Source: Chara braunii (taxonomy: Eukaryota; Streptophyta; Charophyceae; Charales; Characeae). From it: 31,049 nucleotides of DNA. The position numbers and the translations under genes were made by a program. The notes beneath the pieces are model-generated. The model worked only from the letters and a program-made list of their open reading frames with translations. It did not search any database and was not told where the DNA came from. Shown in pieces: positions 1-8,836 of this stretch; positions within the stretch are counted from its first letter, which is position 1; the number at the start of each line of letters is the position of its first letter. Location of the stretch: positions 4,485,990 to 4,517,038 of the forward strand of contig BFEA01000026.1 of assembly GCA_003427395.1 (NCBI GenBank), read 5' to 3'.

Positions 1-305
1 ATCGAACTGACTCTGTTAGGCACATGACATTGTCCAAGATAAACCTCCCCGGTATGAATCCTGTTTGATCCAGATGGAAGCAACCTGCTGTAATTTTGGA
101 TAAGCGATTGGCTAGCGCCTTGGCTACTATCTTATGAGTGAGAGTCAACAAGGTTATTGGTCTATAATTTCTTATGTCAGTTGGGCTCCCTTTTTTGTAA
201 GGCAGCGTGACTATCCCTGTAGCAGGCTCACTTCCTATACCCTCTTCCTGCCATGCCTGTTCGAGAAAAGACACATTCCTCGCCCAGAATCGGCCAAAAT
301 TCAAG
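1..305 (-). pseudogene. LINE ORF2 reverse transcriptase, continuation in shifted frame
   Basis: After the ORF2 frame is lost near 270-305, the homologous reading continues in another minus frame down to base 2 without a stop. It shows standard LINE reverse-transcriptase signatures: a YKKG block, then NYRPITLL (about 150-170), then DQTGFIPGR (about 50-80) followed by a LDNV-like stretch. A single indel is enough to explain the switch. The YADD catalytic block lies beyond the left edge, so catalytic integrity cannot be judged. Confidence 0.8.
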
Positions 306-1883
306 CCAGAATTCTCTAGTGAGGCCGTCTATCCCAGGGGTTTTGTTCGGGGTCATTGTTTTAAGTGTGTCCCATAACTCCTCCTGTGTTAACGGTTCAT
401 CCAGCATGGCGGCATGTTTTCGTGAGATTGTGCTCTGAAGGTAATTCAGAAACTTGGATCTCGCCTCCTCGACACTAGGCTTAGAAAGCTGATCTTCCAC
501 TGATGTGTATAATTTACTATAGAAGTCGAACGCCACCCTTAACAACCCTTCCTTGTTGGAAATAAGCCCCCCTTCCCCTTCTAAGCTCTCTATGAGATTG
601 TTCCTGCCCCTAGTTCTGATTTTTTGGAAAAAGAATTTGGTCATTCTCTCCCCTTCCTCCCATTCCTTGACTCTAGCTCTCATTCTTAAACCCCTCATTT
701 TCGTACATTCCTGCATCTCCCCTCTAGCCGTGTCTAATACTCTTTCGTACATTTCGTCCCCTGGCTGAAGAATAGTATTGCGCTCCGCTAACTCTATTGC
801 TCGCGTCAGTTCTTCCTCTCTTTCCTTCCTCCTTTTCGCAAGCCTCCTGGCCGCTAAGGCTGAGGCCTTGGAGAGCGATGTTAGCAGATCCGGGAAAGAG
901 TGTGTGTCTGGGTTGTGTTCTTGACACACTTGTAAGATTGCTTGTCTCATTTCCTGGGTCTTCAGGAGGGAGTTATTGATTTTGTAAAAGCCCTTCCCCC
1001 TACTGATTAGTTTGTCTGATGTCAAAGTCAAAAGGATAGGTTTGTGGCCCAGACCCACATCGTACGGTAGTGAACCTATGGTTACAGAATGCAACATACC
1101 TGTTCCGCCTGGGAATGTTAGGAAATAGTCTATCCTAGATGCAGACACGTGTTGGCTACGGTTTCTCTTTCGGTAGGTAAATCGTCTTTCGTCTAGGAAG
1201 AGTAACCTATAGGGGTCTAACAGTTCTAGATTTGTCATTAACCCATGAATTGCTAACGACTCTTCTGTCCTGCCCTCCTCTTCAGATCTAAAGCCCCCTG
1301 ATATTCTGTCCAGGGTGGGATCTAAGGTGGCGTTCCAGTCCCCTGCTAATATCAGGTGTTTGTTGCCATCCAGAATTTCCTTAAGCCTTTCGATCATATC
1401 CAATCTTTGTTGATAACCATTTGGACAGTAAACTGAAAGAAACGTGTAGGGTTGCTCCAGCAACTCGAAGTCAATCTTTACCCATCTTCCCTCCTCCTCA
1501 TCCACCCTTGTATCTGTAATGATAATCTTGCCTGCCACGTTCGCTCTTTTGTTCTGTAGAATAACCACTCCCGTAGAATGGTTGTTTGCTGCTGGGGCCC
1601 ACCATGCTGCTTTAACTCTATGCAGTTTCTTCTCTATCTGATACCTCGTTTTCTGGTGACCTACAGAATCTTGTAGGTGTGTTTCCTGCAAGCACAAGAA
1701 ATCCGGCAGAGACGAAGAGAACCATTCAGCGTAATTTACTATATTTTGCCACTTGTCTCGATTCTCTAAAATCCCAACTAGAACATTCACGTTCCATGAT
1801 GCTATTTTGAGTTTTGAAGGACCCTTCACCCTTTCAATCATTCTTCTCCGCTTTCCTGGTCTTTCTGACTCTCCTCTCTCCAT
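228..1883 (-). CDS. LINE ORF2, APE endonuclease plus start of reverse transcriptase (broken)
   Basis: 551 codons from the ATG at 1883, which follows an in-frame TAA 15 bp upstream. Residues about 26-290 form an APE/exonuclease III-like endonuclease: ASWNVN (28-33), LQETH (65-69, E67), GDWNA (181-185), SRIDYF (249-254). This domain nicks target DNA to prime reverse transcription. The last endonuclease motif reads LGHKP (278-282) where the family has SDH, so the Asp that pairs with the catalytic His is Gly here. Residues about 310-490 are a charged linker typical of LINE ORF2. The reverse transcriptase begins near residue 512 with the NKTPGIDGL motif, and the frame is lost after FWPILGEE. The true protein would be over 1000 residues. 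The remaining RT lies in another frame (1-305). Confidence 0.88.
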   Translation of the reverse strand: MERGESERPGKRRRMIERVKGPSKLKIASWNVNVLVGILENRDKWQNIVNYAEWFSSSLPDFLCLQETHLQDSVGHQKTRYQIEKKLHRVKAAWWAPAANNHSTGVVILQNKRANVAGKIIITDTRVDEEEGRWVKIDFELLEQPYTFLSVYCPNGYQQRLDMIERLKEILDGNKHLILAGDWNATLDPTLDRISGGFRSEEEGRTEESLAIHGLMTNLELLDPYRLLFLDERRFTYRKRNRSQHVSASRIDYFLTFPGGTGMLHSVTIGSLPYDVGLGHKPILLTLTSDKLISRGKGFYKINNSLLKTQEMRQAILQVCQEHNPDTHSFPDLLTSLSKASALAARRLAKRRKEREEELTRAIELAERNTILQPGDEMYERVLDTARGEMQECTKMRGLRMRARVKEWEEGERMTKFFFQKIRTRGRNNLIESLEGEGGLISNKEGLLRVAFDFYSKLYTSVEDQLSKPSVEEARSKFLNYLQSTISRKHAAMLDEPLTQEELWDTLKTMTPNKTPGIDGLTREFWLEFWPILGEECVFSRTGMAGRGYRK

Positions 1884-1929
1884 TGGGTCTCCTCGTTAAT
1901 ATGTGGATTTCTCCTCTATCTTTCCATTT

Positions 1930-3532
1930 TCAAGTATCAAGTGCAGTGAGTTCTAAGACTGTTGCTACCTCACTTACCTTCTCCTCGAAGAATTCTGGCT
2001 TCCAAACGAAAGCCTCCATCTTCACAGCGACAGTTGTGCACCTCACCACCCATTCCGCGCTTAATTGCCTTCCCAGCAGCCCATAAGGGATGGTCTCCAC
2101 CACCTGCCACGGCATCCAGATCAAGCCCTCCCTGAGTTCGGACCCTGCTCCCATTTGAAGAAGCAACGGGCCAAAGTCAGTTGTTGTCTCCTCGTCGCCT
2201 TCCCCCCCTATTGACATTGGCTCAACTTCTCTCTCCCTCAATACCAACGCTCGAGCAGGCATCTCTCCCCCTATTAATCTCTGAAGGTCCGAGCCTGAGC
2301 ATTGATCTATCGGGGTCGTTAGCAACTGTATTAATCCCGTTTCCTTGTCCTCCATGCGTTTAGCTCTTGTGTGTCTCCACTTGCTGTCATAAGGGGGATA
2401 GATGTCCGGCTTAACAGTTGGTTACCCCTTCATCACCCAAACCCACTTTGGGTTTTCCAAGTTGTCATCGAAGATCCAACCCCTGTATTGTGCTGCATTT
2501 ATGTACCAAACTCCAGGTTTGCTCTCGCACTCCTGCAACATTGATTGCTTCAGAGCCAACTTCTTTCCCCCTGTTTCTCCTAATCTCCCTTGTGGGCATG
2601 AAGTACCCAAGTGCCCTCTGCCTCTGCATTTGAAGCAGAAAGGATTGGTCTTGGAAGAGATGAACACTGTGACTCTTTGGCCGCTTTTCTTGAAGATCCA
2701 CTGGTCCGAGAATTTTGGTGGTGCCCCTGACGTTACTTCCAAGCAAGCCACCCTTGCATCGTGATTGGGTGCCAAGAAGTCTGGGTTGGCCGGGAGCCAT
2801 TCGATGATTGGGTTGTTGGGGTACTCAGCTTTCAGCCTGCATTGAACGAAACTGTGCATTCCTTCCGACAGATTATCAAACTGAACCCAGAAGTGGTTTC
2901 TCAGCATGGATTGTCTGTCTTGATGCCTCCGCCTGTGGTGGTCTTGGTGGTTTCCAGGGTTGGATTGTAACCACCGACCCCTTGCATTTCAATGATCCAA
3001 TCGATATCAGGTACTGTGCATAAGTTGGATCGACGCAGGCGATCATGACTGCGAATCTTCCCCTCCTGTGATATGATACCTCCGGTTCCTTCCCTGGGAC
3101 GTTTTCCATGGCTGTTAACTTGTCCATCACCCATCTTCTCTTTTCGTTCAGAGAAAGTTCCCTGCTTCTTCCTGAAAAGTTGAACAACACCGCATGCTTC
3201 TCGTAGAGATCATTCAGGGACTGGATGTCCTCCTCCGGGTATTCCCAAACATCCACTTCCTCATCCTTTCCCCCCTCCCCCTTGATTACTTCCTTTGTCA
3301 CTTTGATNTCCGCCTTGANCTGAGTTTTCTCCANAAGGAAATCCATAGCCTTCTGCCCCAAGGTTCGTGACNTTGCAGATTCTGACCTTGAGTTCGTGCC
3401 TGACTGAGATGGCNTCTGCCCTGAGTGGCTCGTTGAATGGCTCGTTGGCGCCCCCCCTTGTCCTTTCTCAAACTCCCGCTTCTCCTTCTCACTCATTGCC
3501 CTTTGAGCTGCCTGAGAATATGAGATCGCCAT
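1930..3532 (-). pseudogene. LINE ORF1, DUF4283-like domain plus CCHC zinc knuckle, broken
   Basis: ORF1 supplies the nucleic-acid-binding protein that coats LINE RNA. The first part (3532 to 2876, 218 codons, six Ns) has a charged start and then a globular stretch (WVMDKLTAM, FAVMIACVDPTYA, VVTIQPWKP) resembling the DUF4283 domain of plant LINE ORF1. The frame shifts near 2907-2930. The second part (2907 to 2422) carries a perfect CX2CX4HX4C knuckle (C91, C94, H99, C104; bases 2596-2637). A TAA at 2422-2424 interrupts, but the same frame continues past it to a TGA at 1930-1932. One frameshift and one nonsense codon therefore break a protein of about 530 residues. ORF2 starts 46 bp downstream. 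The DUF4283 assignment is by eye; the zinc knuckle is certain. Confidence 0.82.
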
Positions 3533-3568
3533 TTCTGGGGATGAGCACCTGGGACAGNGGNNGTGCAN
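3308..3568. other. Cluster of isolated N bases
   Basis: Single Ns occur at 3308, 3319, 3334, 3372, 3414, 3558, 3561, 3562 and 3568, with two more at 4321 and 4374. They do not shift the ORF1 frame, so they look like unresolved substitutions from gap filling or collapsed repeat copies rather than a gap. Confidence 0.9.
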
Positions 3569-3576
3569 ATTATCAG

Positions 3577-5600
3577 TTAGCAGACCTCACGCTTGAAAGG
3601 GGATGGATAAAACTGGGCTGCGGAGAGAAGTGGGAACAGAGCAAGGGACTGTGTTAGGCTCGTAAGGAGTTGAAGTCCCGCAGGAATGGGTCTTCGTACG
3701 ATGCTGCCGTGTGGGGTTAAGAGCACTTGAATTTTATTCAGAAATTTGACAGCATTTTGCCTCCCCACTTGGGGATCGGCTTTTGGTCCAGATAGATTAG
3801 CAACGCATTGGAGTAAGGAAAGGTCTTCCTGGGAGAAATTATGGCCGAATAAGGAAAACCGACTTCAAGATTGAGTAGTGATGGAGGAATGGATCAATGA
3901 GGGGAAATTGGGTTCAGAGTACAGAACTCGCTGAAAAGAGAGATTTACTGCGCCAAACAAGGCATATTGTGGTCCAGGTGAGGGGTGTGAGAGCCGAATG
4001 AAGTGGGGTAGAATCGAGATGGGTTGGAAGATTGAGTCTGGGGATGGGTTCGTGGTGTGGTGGAATCAGCGTGGAGTGGAAGAGGGCTGCTGATGTGATG
4101 AGAACGGAACGGACGATGAGTACGAAAAGGGATGGGATCCGATCAAAGATGGGGTATGGTTGGAAGTTAAACCACTCACATGAAGTATTGGGTCCCAACT
4201 TCGTGCGAAAAATTGGACAGCGTTTTGCCTCCCCACTTGGGGATCGGCTTTTATCTGAAAGGAGAAATTTACCGATCTAAACCAGGCGCGTTGAGGTCGT
4301 GACTAGGCAGATGGGAGGCGNGTAGAGTTGGGATTGGGTTAGACTCGACGTGGGTTGGAAGATTGGGTCGGGGNTAGGGATCGTGGTGAGGTAGAATCGG
4401 CGTGGGGCGAAAGGGGTGCTGATGTGGTGAGATCGGGGTGGGTCGTGAATACGAGATGGGATGGGATCAGATCCAGGGAGAGGTCAGGATGGAGATTGGA
4501 TCGCACTCGTGGGGTATAAGGGACTGAGTTGATAACGGGAGCTGGCCTATTGCGGGATAGTTTCGAGGTAGGGGAAAGGGTCGGGTCCGCGATGGAGAGG
4601 GGGTAAGGTGAACAATGAGGGAGGGGTGGGCAGTGGAATCGTGACGGGATGGAGACCAAACGGTGGAGTGGGCACGGGTTGGGTTGATGACAGGGGAGGT
4701 AAGTAGCTTGTGAAGGCCAGGGATCGGAGTGAAATTGGGATCCGTGTGGGGGGGGCTGGATTGCGTGTGTGCGGTGGAGGGAACGAGATGAGATAGGGAG
4801 TGGGAAAGGAATGGATAGCGATCGGGGTGGCGGGAGGGACTGGGGACAAACTCAGGGCGAGAGATAGTGGAGATGGCGGGAGGTGATGAATGGGAAGAGC
4901 AAGGGAGTGGGATCGGAATGGATGACGTTCGGGGTGGAGGGAGGGACTGGGAACAATCTCCAGATGGGGGATAGTGGAGATGGCGGGAGATAATGGGTAC
5001 GGGTTGGGTGGGATCTGAGTGGGGTTGATAGCAGGCATTGGCGTATAGTGGGATGGCTTCGAAGTAGGGGGAAAGGTCGGGTACACGAAGGAATGGGGGT
5101 GAGGTGAAAAGTGAGAAAGGGGTGGACGGTGGAGACGTGATGGGATGGGGTCGGATCGGAAAAGAGGGGTCGGGCTGGGATGAGGTAGGGGAGGAAAGGC
5201 GCTTGTTGTGGGCCGAGCTCGAAGTGGGAAGGGGATCCGGGTGGATGATGGGAAGATACACTCGTTAGGTGGTGGGAGCGGGTAGAGAAGGGAGTGGGCT
5301 CGGAATTGGTTGGGATTGGGGTGGGGGGGAGGGAGTGGGGGCGAATTCAGGGTGGGAGATGGTAAAGGAGACGGATTTACGACGTAGTGGGTGAGGAGAG
5401 AGGAATGGGGAAGGGGTGGGAGGAGAGAACAGTGTGGAAAATGGACTCGGTGAGGGGGGCGCCGATGATGGTGACCGAGCTGATTCGCGATGGGGACGGG
5501 TCACTGTACTCTTGGATTTGCGCGCTGGTTTGGGCAAGCTGTTAGATCTGGAGGACCGGGATAATTTGGTGGTTGTAGGCGAAGATGGTGGGTGAGATGG
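3577..5600. repeat. G-rich/C-rich skewed degenerate tandem repeats upstream of LINE ORF1
   Basis: The plus strand is dominated by GGG, GGGAT, GGTGGG and GGATCGG words, with very little C. Two repeat scales are visible. One starts with TTTTGCCTCCCCACTTGGGG at about 3754 and again at about 4223; the following text (CTGAAAaGAGAgATTTA, GGTTGGAAGATTGgGTC) recurs with an offset of about 324-328 bp. The other is a unit containing GGGACTGGGgACAA and GATAGTGGAGATGGCGGGAG, at 4836 and 4943 (107 bp apart), with a weaker copy near 5331. Long stop-poor minus frames (for example 5537-4467 with one stop) encode Ser/Pro/Thr/His-rich peptides, but two minus frames are open at once, as expected from composition alone. 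It may be the LINE 5' UTR or an independent satellite. Confidence 0.7.
5312..5341 (+). other. G-quadruplex-type motif
   Basis: Four or more runs of three to seven G separated by one to three bases lie on the plus strand within the skewed repeat block. This fits the G3+N1-7 pattern for G-quadruplex folding. On the LINE sense strand it is the C-rich complement. Folding is an inference from pattern only. Confidence 0.6.
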
Positions 5601-6480
5601 GAATTAGTGTCTGCTCTCACTTAAAGTGCCGCTCGCTGTCTTTCGAAAATTCTTCAATCTCCCGACCAGATTGAGTCTGCTCCTTGCATTGCGTTGAATG
5701 TAGCCGAAAGGTGTACGCCCTCTTTACCTTGAGCGTATCTCCAAAATCTTTCGTCCTCTTACTCCACCTTCCTCTTTCCTTCCTCGTTGATTGTTCTCTC
5801 TCGTCCCTTATTCTCACCTTTCCTGCCTTTCCCCGCCCTGACTCGCAAACATTGAGAATGGCCACGCCCGCAGGAGTGGCTTGGCGCTGACGTGGGGAGC
5901 CCTCCAGAGCCCGCCCTCTTTCTTGCTTTCGATAGGGCTTTGGCGCGCGCGCGATGTCGCGCGGCGCAATTCCCCCTGGGCGCTGGTACACGCTCTTGTG
6001 CAGAGGCGGTGCTTGGGTCGCGGGTCGGCGCTACCCGGTTGGCGCTAGCGCTCGCTCGCGTCCGGCATCAGTCCCACAACAGTGACAGTCGCCAGCATCA
6101 GTTCCACCTTTTCTTTTCCTTTTTCTTTTGAAAAAGAGCACCTTATTTACAGGACCCTTTCTATTGTTCAGGAGTCAGTTGTGTCTCTTCTCTGCCCCCA
6201 CGTCAACCAGAGCAGTGTATTGCTTATGCTTACTCTACTGGGCACTTGTGTTATCTGTGGGAGTTATGCAATGTTTAACCACCAGTACTTTGCCCAGCCA
6301 TTCACAAGGAGCCTGAAAACGGCCTGCGCACCAAGTTTTGCTGAGCCTGGAGGAGGTGGGAACCAGTGGAGGAAATTTGTGGGTTGGCACAGGTACCGCC
6401 CTTTATGCCGGACCTTCTCCCATCAGCTGGAATGAAATGCGGCAGTTGTTTTCTTGTTTTCACTCGTGTAGCACCCCAGG
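5600..6480. other. Non-coding stretch with CpG-rich core
   Basis: No supported gene. Bases about 5880-6070 are rich in CpG and GCGC words and contain TGACGTGG at 5888-5895, which resembles an ACGT-core plant promoter element. A CATCAGTyCCAC word is duplicated about 30 bp apart near 6066-6105. Short open frames on both strands have no recognisable domains. It may be a promoter or a repeat edge; the sequence does not decide. Confidence 0.35.
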
Positions 6481-7330
6481 CCTGACCAGAAGTGCAGTCA
6501 CATACATTCTGAAAGAGAAGTGTGGGAATGGCCTGAAATGAAAGCGGCTGGCAGACACTCAATTGCAGTCACATCAGAAACAGCCGAGATTCTTCTTCCT
6601 GAGAGAAAAAAAAAAAAAAACGAAGGAAAAAACTTCAAAAAAGGCATGCCATGATGCCAAGCTCTGAACGTGAGTGCCTTCATCCACGGTGGGACATAAG
6701 TGTGGTCAGCTACATACTGGAACCTGCTAAGTAGAACGAATGCCCTCAAATAGAAAGGGCTGGCAGGCACTGGATTGCTCCTCGTCTCTCATGGGGAGTC
6801 ACATCTGAAACATCCGAGATTCTTCTTCCAAAAAAAAAAAAAAAAGGAGGCAAAAAGGCATACCAAGCTCTGAACGTGATTGCCTTCAGATTCATCCATG
6901 GCAGCCCACAAGTGCGGTCAGATAAGTTCTGGGAAGTCCTAAGTAGAATGAATGCCTGAAATAGAAAGGGCTGGCAGGCTTTCGATTGCTCCCCGTCTCT
7001 CTTTTCGGTCACCCGGGGTGGAGGTAGATGTGCGTGGGGGAGGTCCAGAAGACGGGCCCCCTGGTGTGGAGGTAGGCGTAGTCCCTGCTCCTCCTGAAGG
7101 TTCCAATGATTTCTTGGGGCCAGCAGTATCACCCGATTTATGGCCGTACCACCGACACTCTCTGCACCAGGGAGTGTCTTCAGGGAGTGATTGCTCCCCG
7201 TCCCTCACGGGGAGTCATGTCAGAAACACGGAGATTCTTCTTCCGAAAAGAAAAAGAAAAGAAAAGAAAAACAAACGGAAAAACGGAACTTCTCCCTCAG
7301 GAGTCAGAGCGTCATTGCCTTCAGATTCTT
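6481..7330 (+). repeat. Array of A-tailed repeats (SINE-like), first block
   Basis: A unit of about 230 bp recurs. Landmarks are GTCACATCnGAAACAnCCGAGATTC at about 6570, 6801 and (diverged) 7211, each followed by TTCTTCC and an internal A-rich run (6606-6620, 6832-6845, 7243-7285). Then come GCTCTGAACGTGAnTGCCTTCA, a core like AAGTGCGGTCAGATAAGTTCTGG, AAGTAGAAnGAATGCC and AAATAGAAAGGGCTGGCAGGC. A partial unit precedes at 6490-6560, and about 200 bp of different sequence (7010-7208) is inserted before the third copy. The same core returns at 14512-15000. The A runs suggest retroposition, but I see no clear pol III A box. Confidence 0.7.
7125..7166 (-). pseudogene. Degenerate zinc-knuckle-like fragment
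   Basis: Inside the 200-bp insert of the A-tailed array, a minus frame (6939-7208) reads CRECRWYGH followed by KSGDT. This fits CX2CX4HX4C except that Thr replaces the last Cys. Pro/Gly/Ser/Thr-rich text follows. It could be a scrap of a retroelement Gag or LINE ORF1, or chance. Confidence 0.25.
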
Positions 7331-7356
7331 CCCCCAAATACATTCTCGAAAGTGCC

Positions 7357-7463
7357 ACCTTCTTCCCCCAAATACAACGGACGGTCATTATAGCTGTATT
7401 TCAGGCATCTTTCAGTCTAGATACAGCTATAATGACCGTACGTTGTATTCGGGGGAAGAAGGT
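7357..7463. repeat. Inverted repeat with 43-bp arms
   Basis: The left arm (7357-7399) and right arm (7421-7463) are reverse complements except for two mismatches, with a 21-base loop. Pairing extends a few bases further outward (7353-7355 with 7465-7467) after one mismatch. The arms contain CTTCTTCCCCC and GGTCATTATAGCTGTAT. A transcript would form a long hairpin. It may be a MITE-like or foldback element or a hairpin small-RNA precursor; a head-to-head assembly fold-back is also possible. A piece of the left arm (TTCTTCCCCCAAATACA) also occurs just upstream at about 7327. Confidence 0.85.
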
Positions 7464-7467
7464 AGCA

Positions 7468-8320
7468 TGAAAATGCCCTGAAACGTTCCTTTTCTTTTTT
7501 TCACGTCATTGCCTACAGCGTCTGTGCATGTGGAAACATGTGCACGGCATAAAATAACAGGACATCTTGCAGTCCATTTGCCCCTCTTCCTTGGACCCAC
7601 CGGCTTCCTCCCCCATTGGACTACCAGGCCTTCCCCAGCCCCAAAAGTTGCAGCCATAAACGAGCCACATATTTCTTATTAAGCGGGGAAACGTACAGGT
7701 GGTTTAAGGCCTTCAACCATTTTTATGGTAACATGATAACATCACATCGTTCCCCAGCACGCCTGTGATGCAGAGACACCATTCCATTCCTCTCCCCCCC
7801 CCCCAAGGCCAAATTTTCAGAGTAGCAGCTTCTTGTGAACAGTGAAGCTATGCGCTGGCATGGTGAGCTGGCATATCTCGACAACTGTGTCGTTGTCACA
7901 GCAAACGAGCATGGCTCTACCATGCCTTGCACTGCTTCACAACCTGAACATATCAAAACCTTTGTTTACATTGCGGCATTTGAAACCTGCTTTTATGATT
8001 GCCATAGGGATCACATATTCTAATATCACCTATTGACAACAAAAACAGAAAAGTGGAGCAACAAGGCTTTTTCAGAAAGCAACCACCAAGTTTCCAGAAT
8101 TCCGTTTTCCCAGACTCTTACTGACCGACGTTCCCATCGAGGTGAAACATGCAACACGGAGAAGAATGTCAGTCTTGGCAAGCGGGATGTCAGCGCCAAG
8201 GGCAAGCTCTGTCAGGCCTGATTACTTGCTCGGCAAAAGAAATCTTTAAGCATTGGATATGCTGAGAGAGTTCTTTTCTGTCCTGAAACGGTTTCACCCA
8301 GTTGACCTGACATTGCAGTC
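7468..8320. other. No recognisable gene
   Basis: Unique-looking sequence with a poly-C run near 7796-7804 and short open frames on both strands without domains. I see nothing to support a gene or RNA. Confidence 0.4.
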
Positions 8321-8325
8321 ACAGA

Positions 8326-8510
8326 GATTCGATCCCTAGACCTGTGCCACAACCCTATACATTGATCCCGTCTGCTGAGTGAGATTCGATCCCTAGACCT
8401 ACCCTATACCTGTACATAGACCCTGTGTGCTGAGTAGGATTCGATCCGTAGACCTGTTCCACATCCCAGATAAGTCTGTAGTTTGGGCAGTAGGACTTGA
8501 TCCCTAGGTC
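8326..8510 (+). repeat. Four ~56-bp tandem repeats with B-box-like core
   Basis: The core GATTCGATCCCTAGACCTG starts at 8326, 8383, 8438 (GATTCGATCCGTAG) and, diverged, 8494 (GACTTGATCCCTAGGTC), giving periods of 57, 55 and 56 bp. Linking text such as CCCTATACnTTGATCC and TGCTGAGT also repeats. GATTCGATCC resembles the pol III B box / tRNA T-arm (GGTTCGANNCC), but no A box or acceptor stem accompanies it. Confidence 0.75.
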
Positions 8511-8630
8511 TGTAGATTAGCAGCTAGGTCTGTTACCGATAGGCTTAGGAAGTCTGTTCTAGAAGTCTCTACGAAGTCTGTTGAGGACTGGAATCTGTTT
8601 GTAGGTCTGTATAGTCTAGACGGTCGTAGG
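8475..8630 (+). repeat. Degenerate AGTCTGT/GGTCTGT repeat
   Basis: About ten copies of AAGTCTGT or AGGTCTGT-like words occur in 150 bp, continuing from the 56-bp array. Their reverse complement resembles the TAGACCT part of that array, so the two blocks may share an origin in inverted orientation. Confidence 0.5.
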
Positions 8631-8700
8631 ACAGTCCAGCCAGCAAGTACCAAGGGTAGGGGCTGCATGTGGGGAAGGTTCTGGACTACGTGGTGGGTTC

Positions 8701-8836
8701 CACACGTTTTGGCCCAGAAGGCCAAACATCTGGAAGCTTCCCTGGGCCACTCGTTTTGGCCCAGGCCCACACGTTTTGAGGCAGGCCCGGGTACCTCCGA
8801 AGAGGTATAAATAAAGAGGCAGCATCCAGCCATGCA
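8701..8836 (+). promoter_or_regulatory. TATA promoter-like block with repeated GGCCCA motifs
   Basis: CACACGTTTTGGCCCAG occurs at 8701, CACTCGTTTTGGCCCAG at 8748 and CACACGTTTTGAGG at 8768. GGCCCA/TGGGCC is the plant site II element bound by TCP factors. TATAAATA follows at 8806-8813, within 40 bp of the last copy, so a start site near 8836-8840 would be expected. No downstream gene is recognisable; the first ATG (8832) opens only a short frame. The block could be the U3/R part of an old LTR in plus orientation, perhaps related to the plus-strand RT relic at 11005-11215. Confidence 0.4.

Larger units (their letters stand above)
1..3532 (-). mobile_element. LINE (non-LTR retrotransposon), 5' portion, degenerate
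   Basis: On the minus strand the order is ORF1 (3532 to 1930), a 46-bp spacer, then ORF2 (from 1883 to beyond base 1). This is the usual two-ORF layout of plant L1-type LINEs: an RNA-binding ORF1 protein followed by an endonuclease/reverse-transcriptase ORF2. The reverse transcriptase runs off the left edge, so the 3' UTR and poly(A) tail are outside the window. Both ORFs are damaged (ORF1: one frameshift and one stop; ORF2: one frameshift), so this copy is not autonomous. The 5' boundary is unclear; the skewed repeat block above 3577 may belong to it. Confidence 0.9.

Noticed and set aside
4547-5086. A 179-codon Ser/Pro-rich frame as a cell-wall glycoprotein gene
   Set aside because: A different minus frame is open across the same bases with similar composition, so the lack of stops follows from C-richness. 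There is no signal peptide and no regular motif.
8326-8345. A tRNA gene
   Set aside because: Only the T-arm-like core is present; no A box, anticodon arm or acceptor stem can be formed, and the core repeats in tandem.
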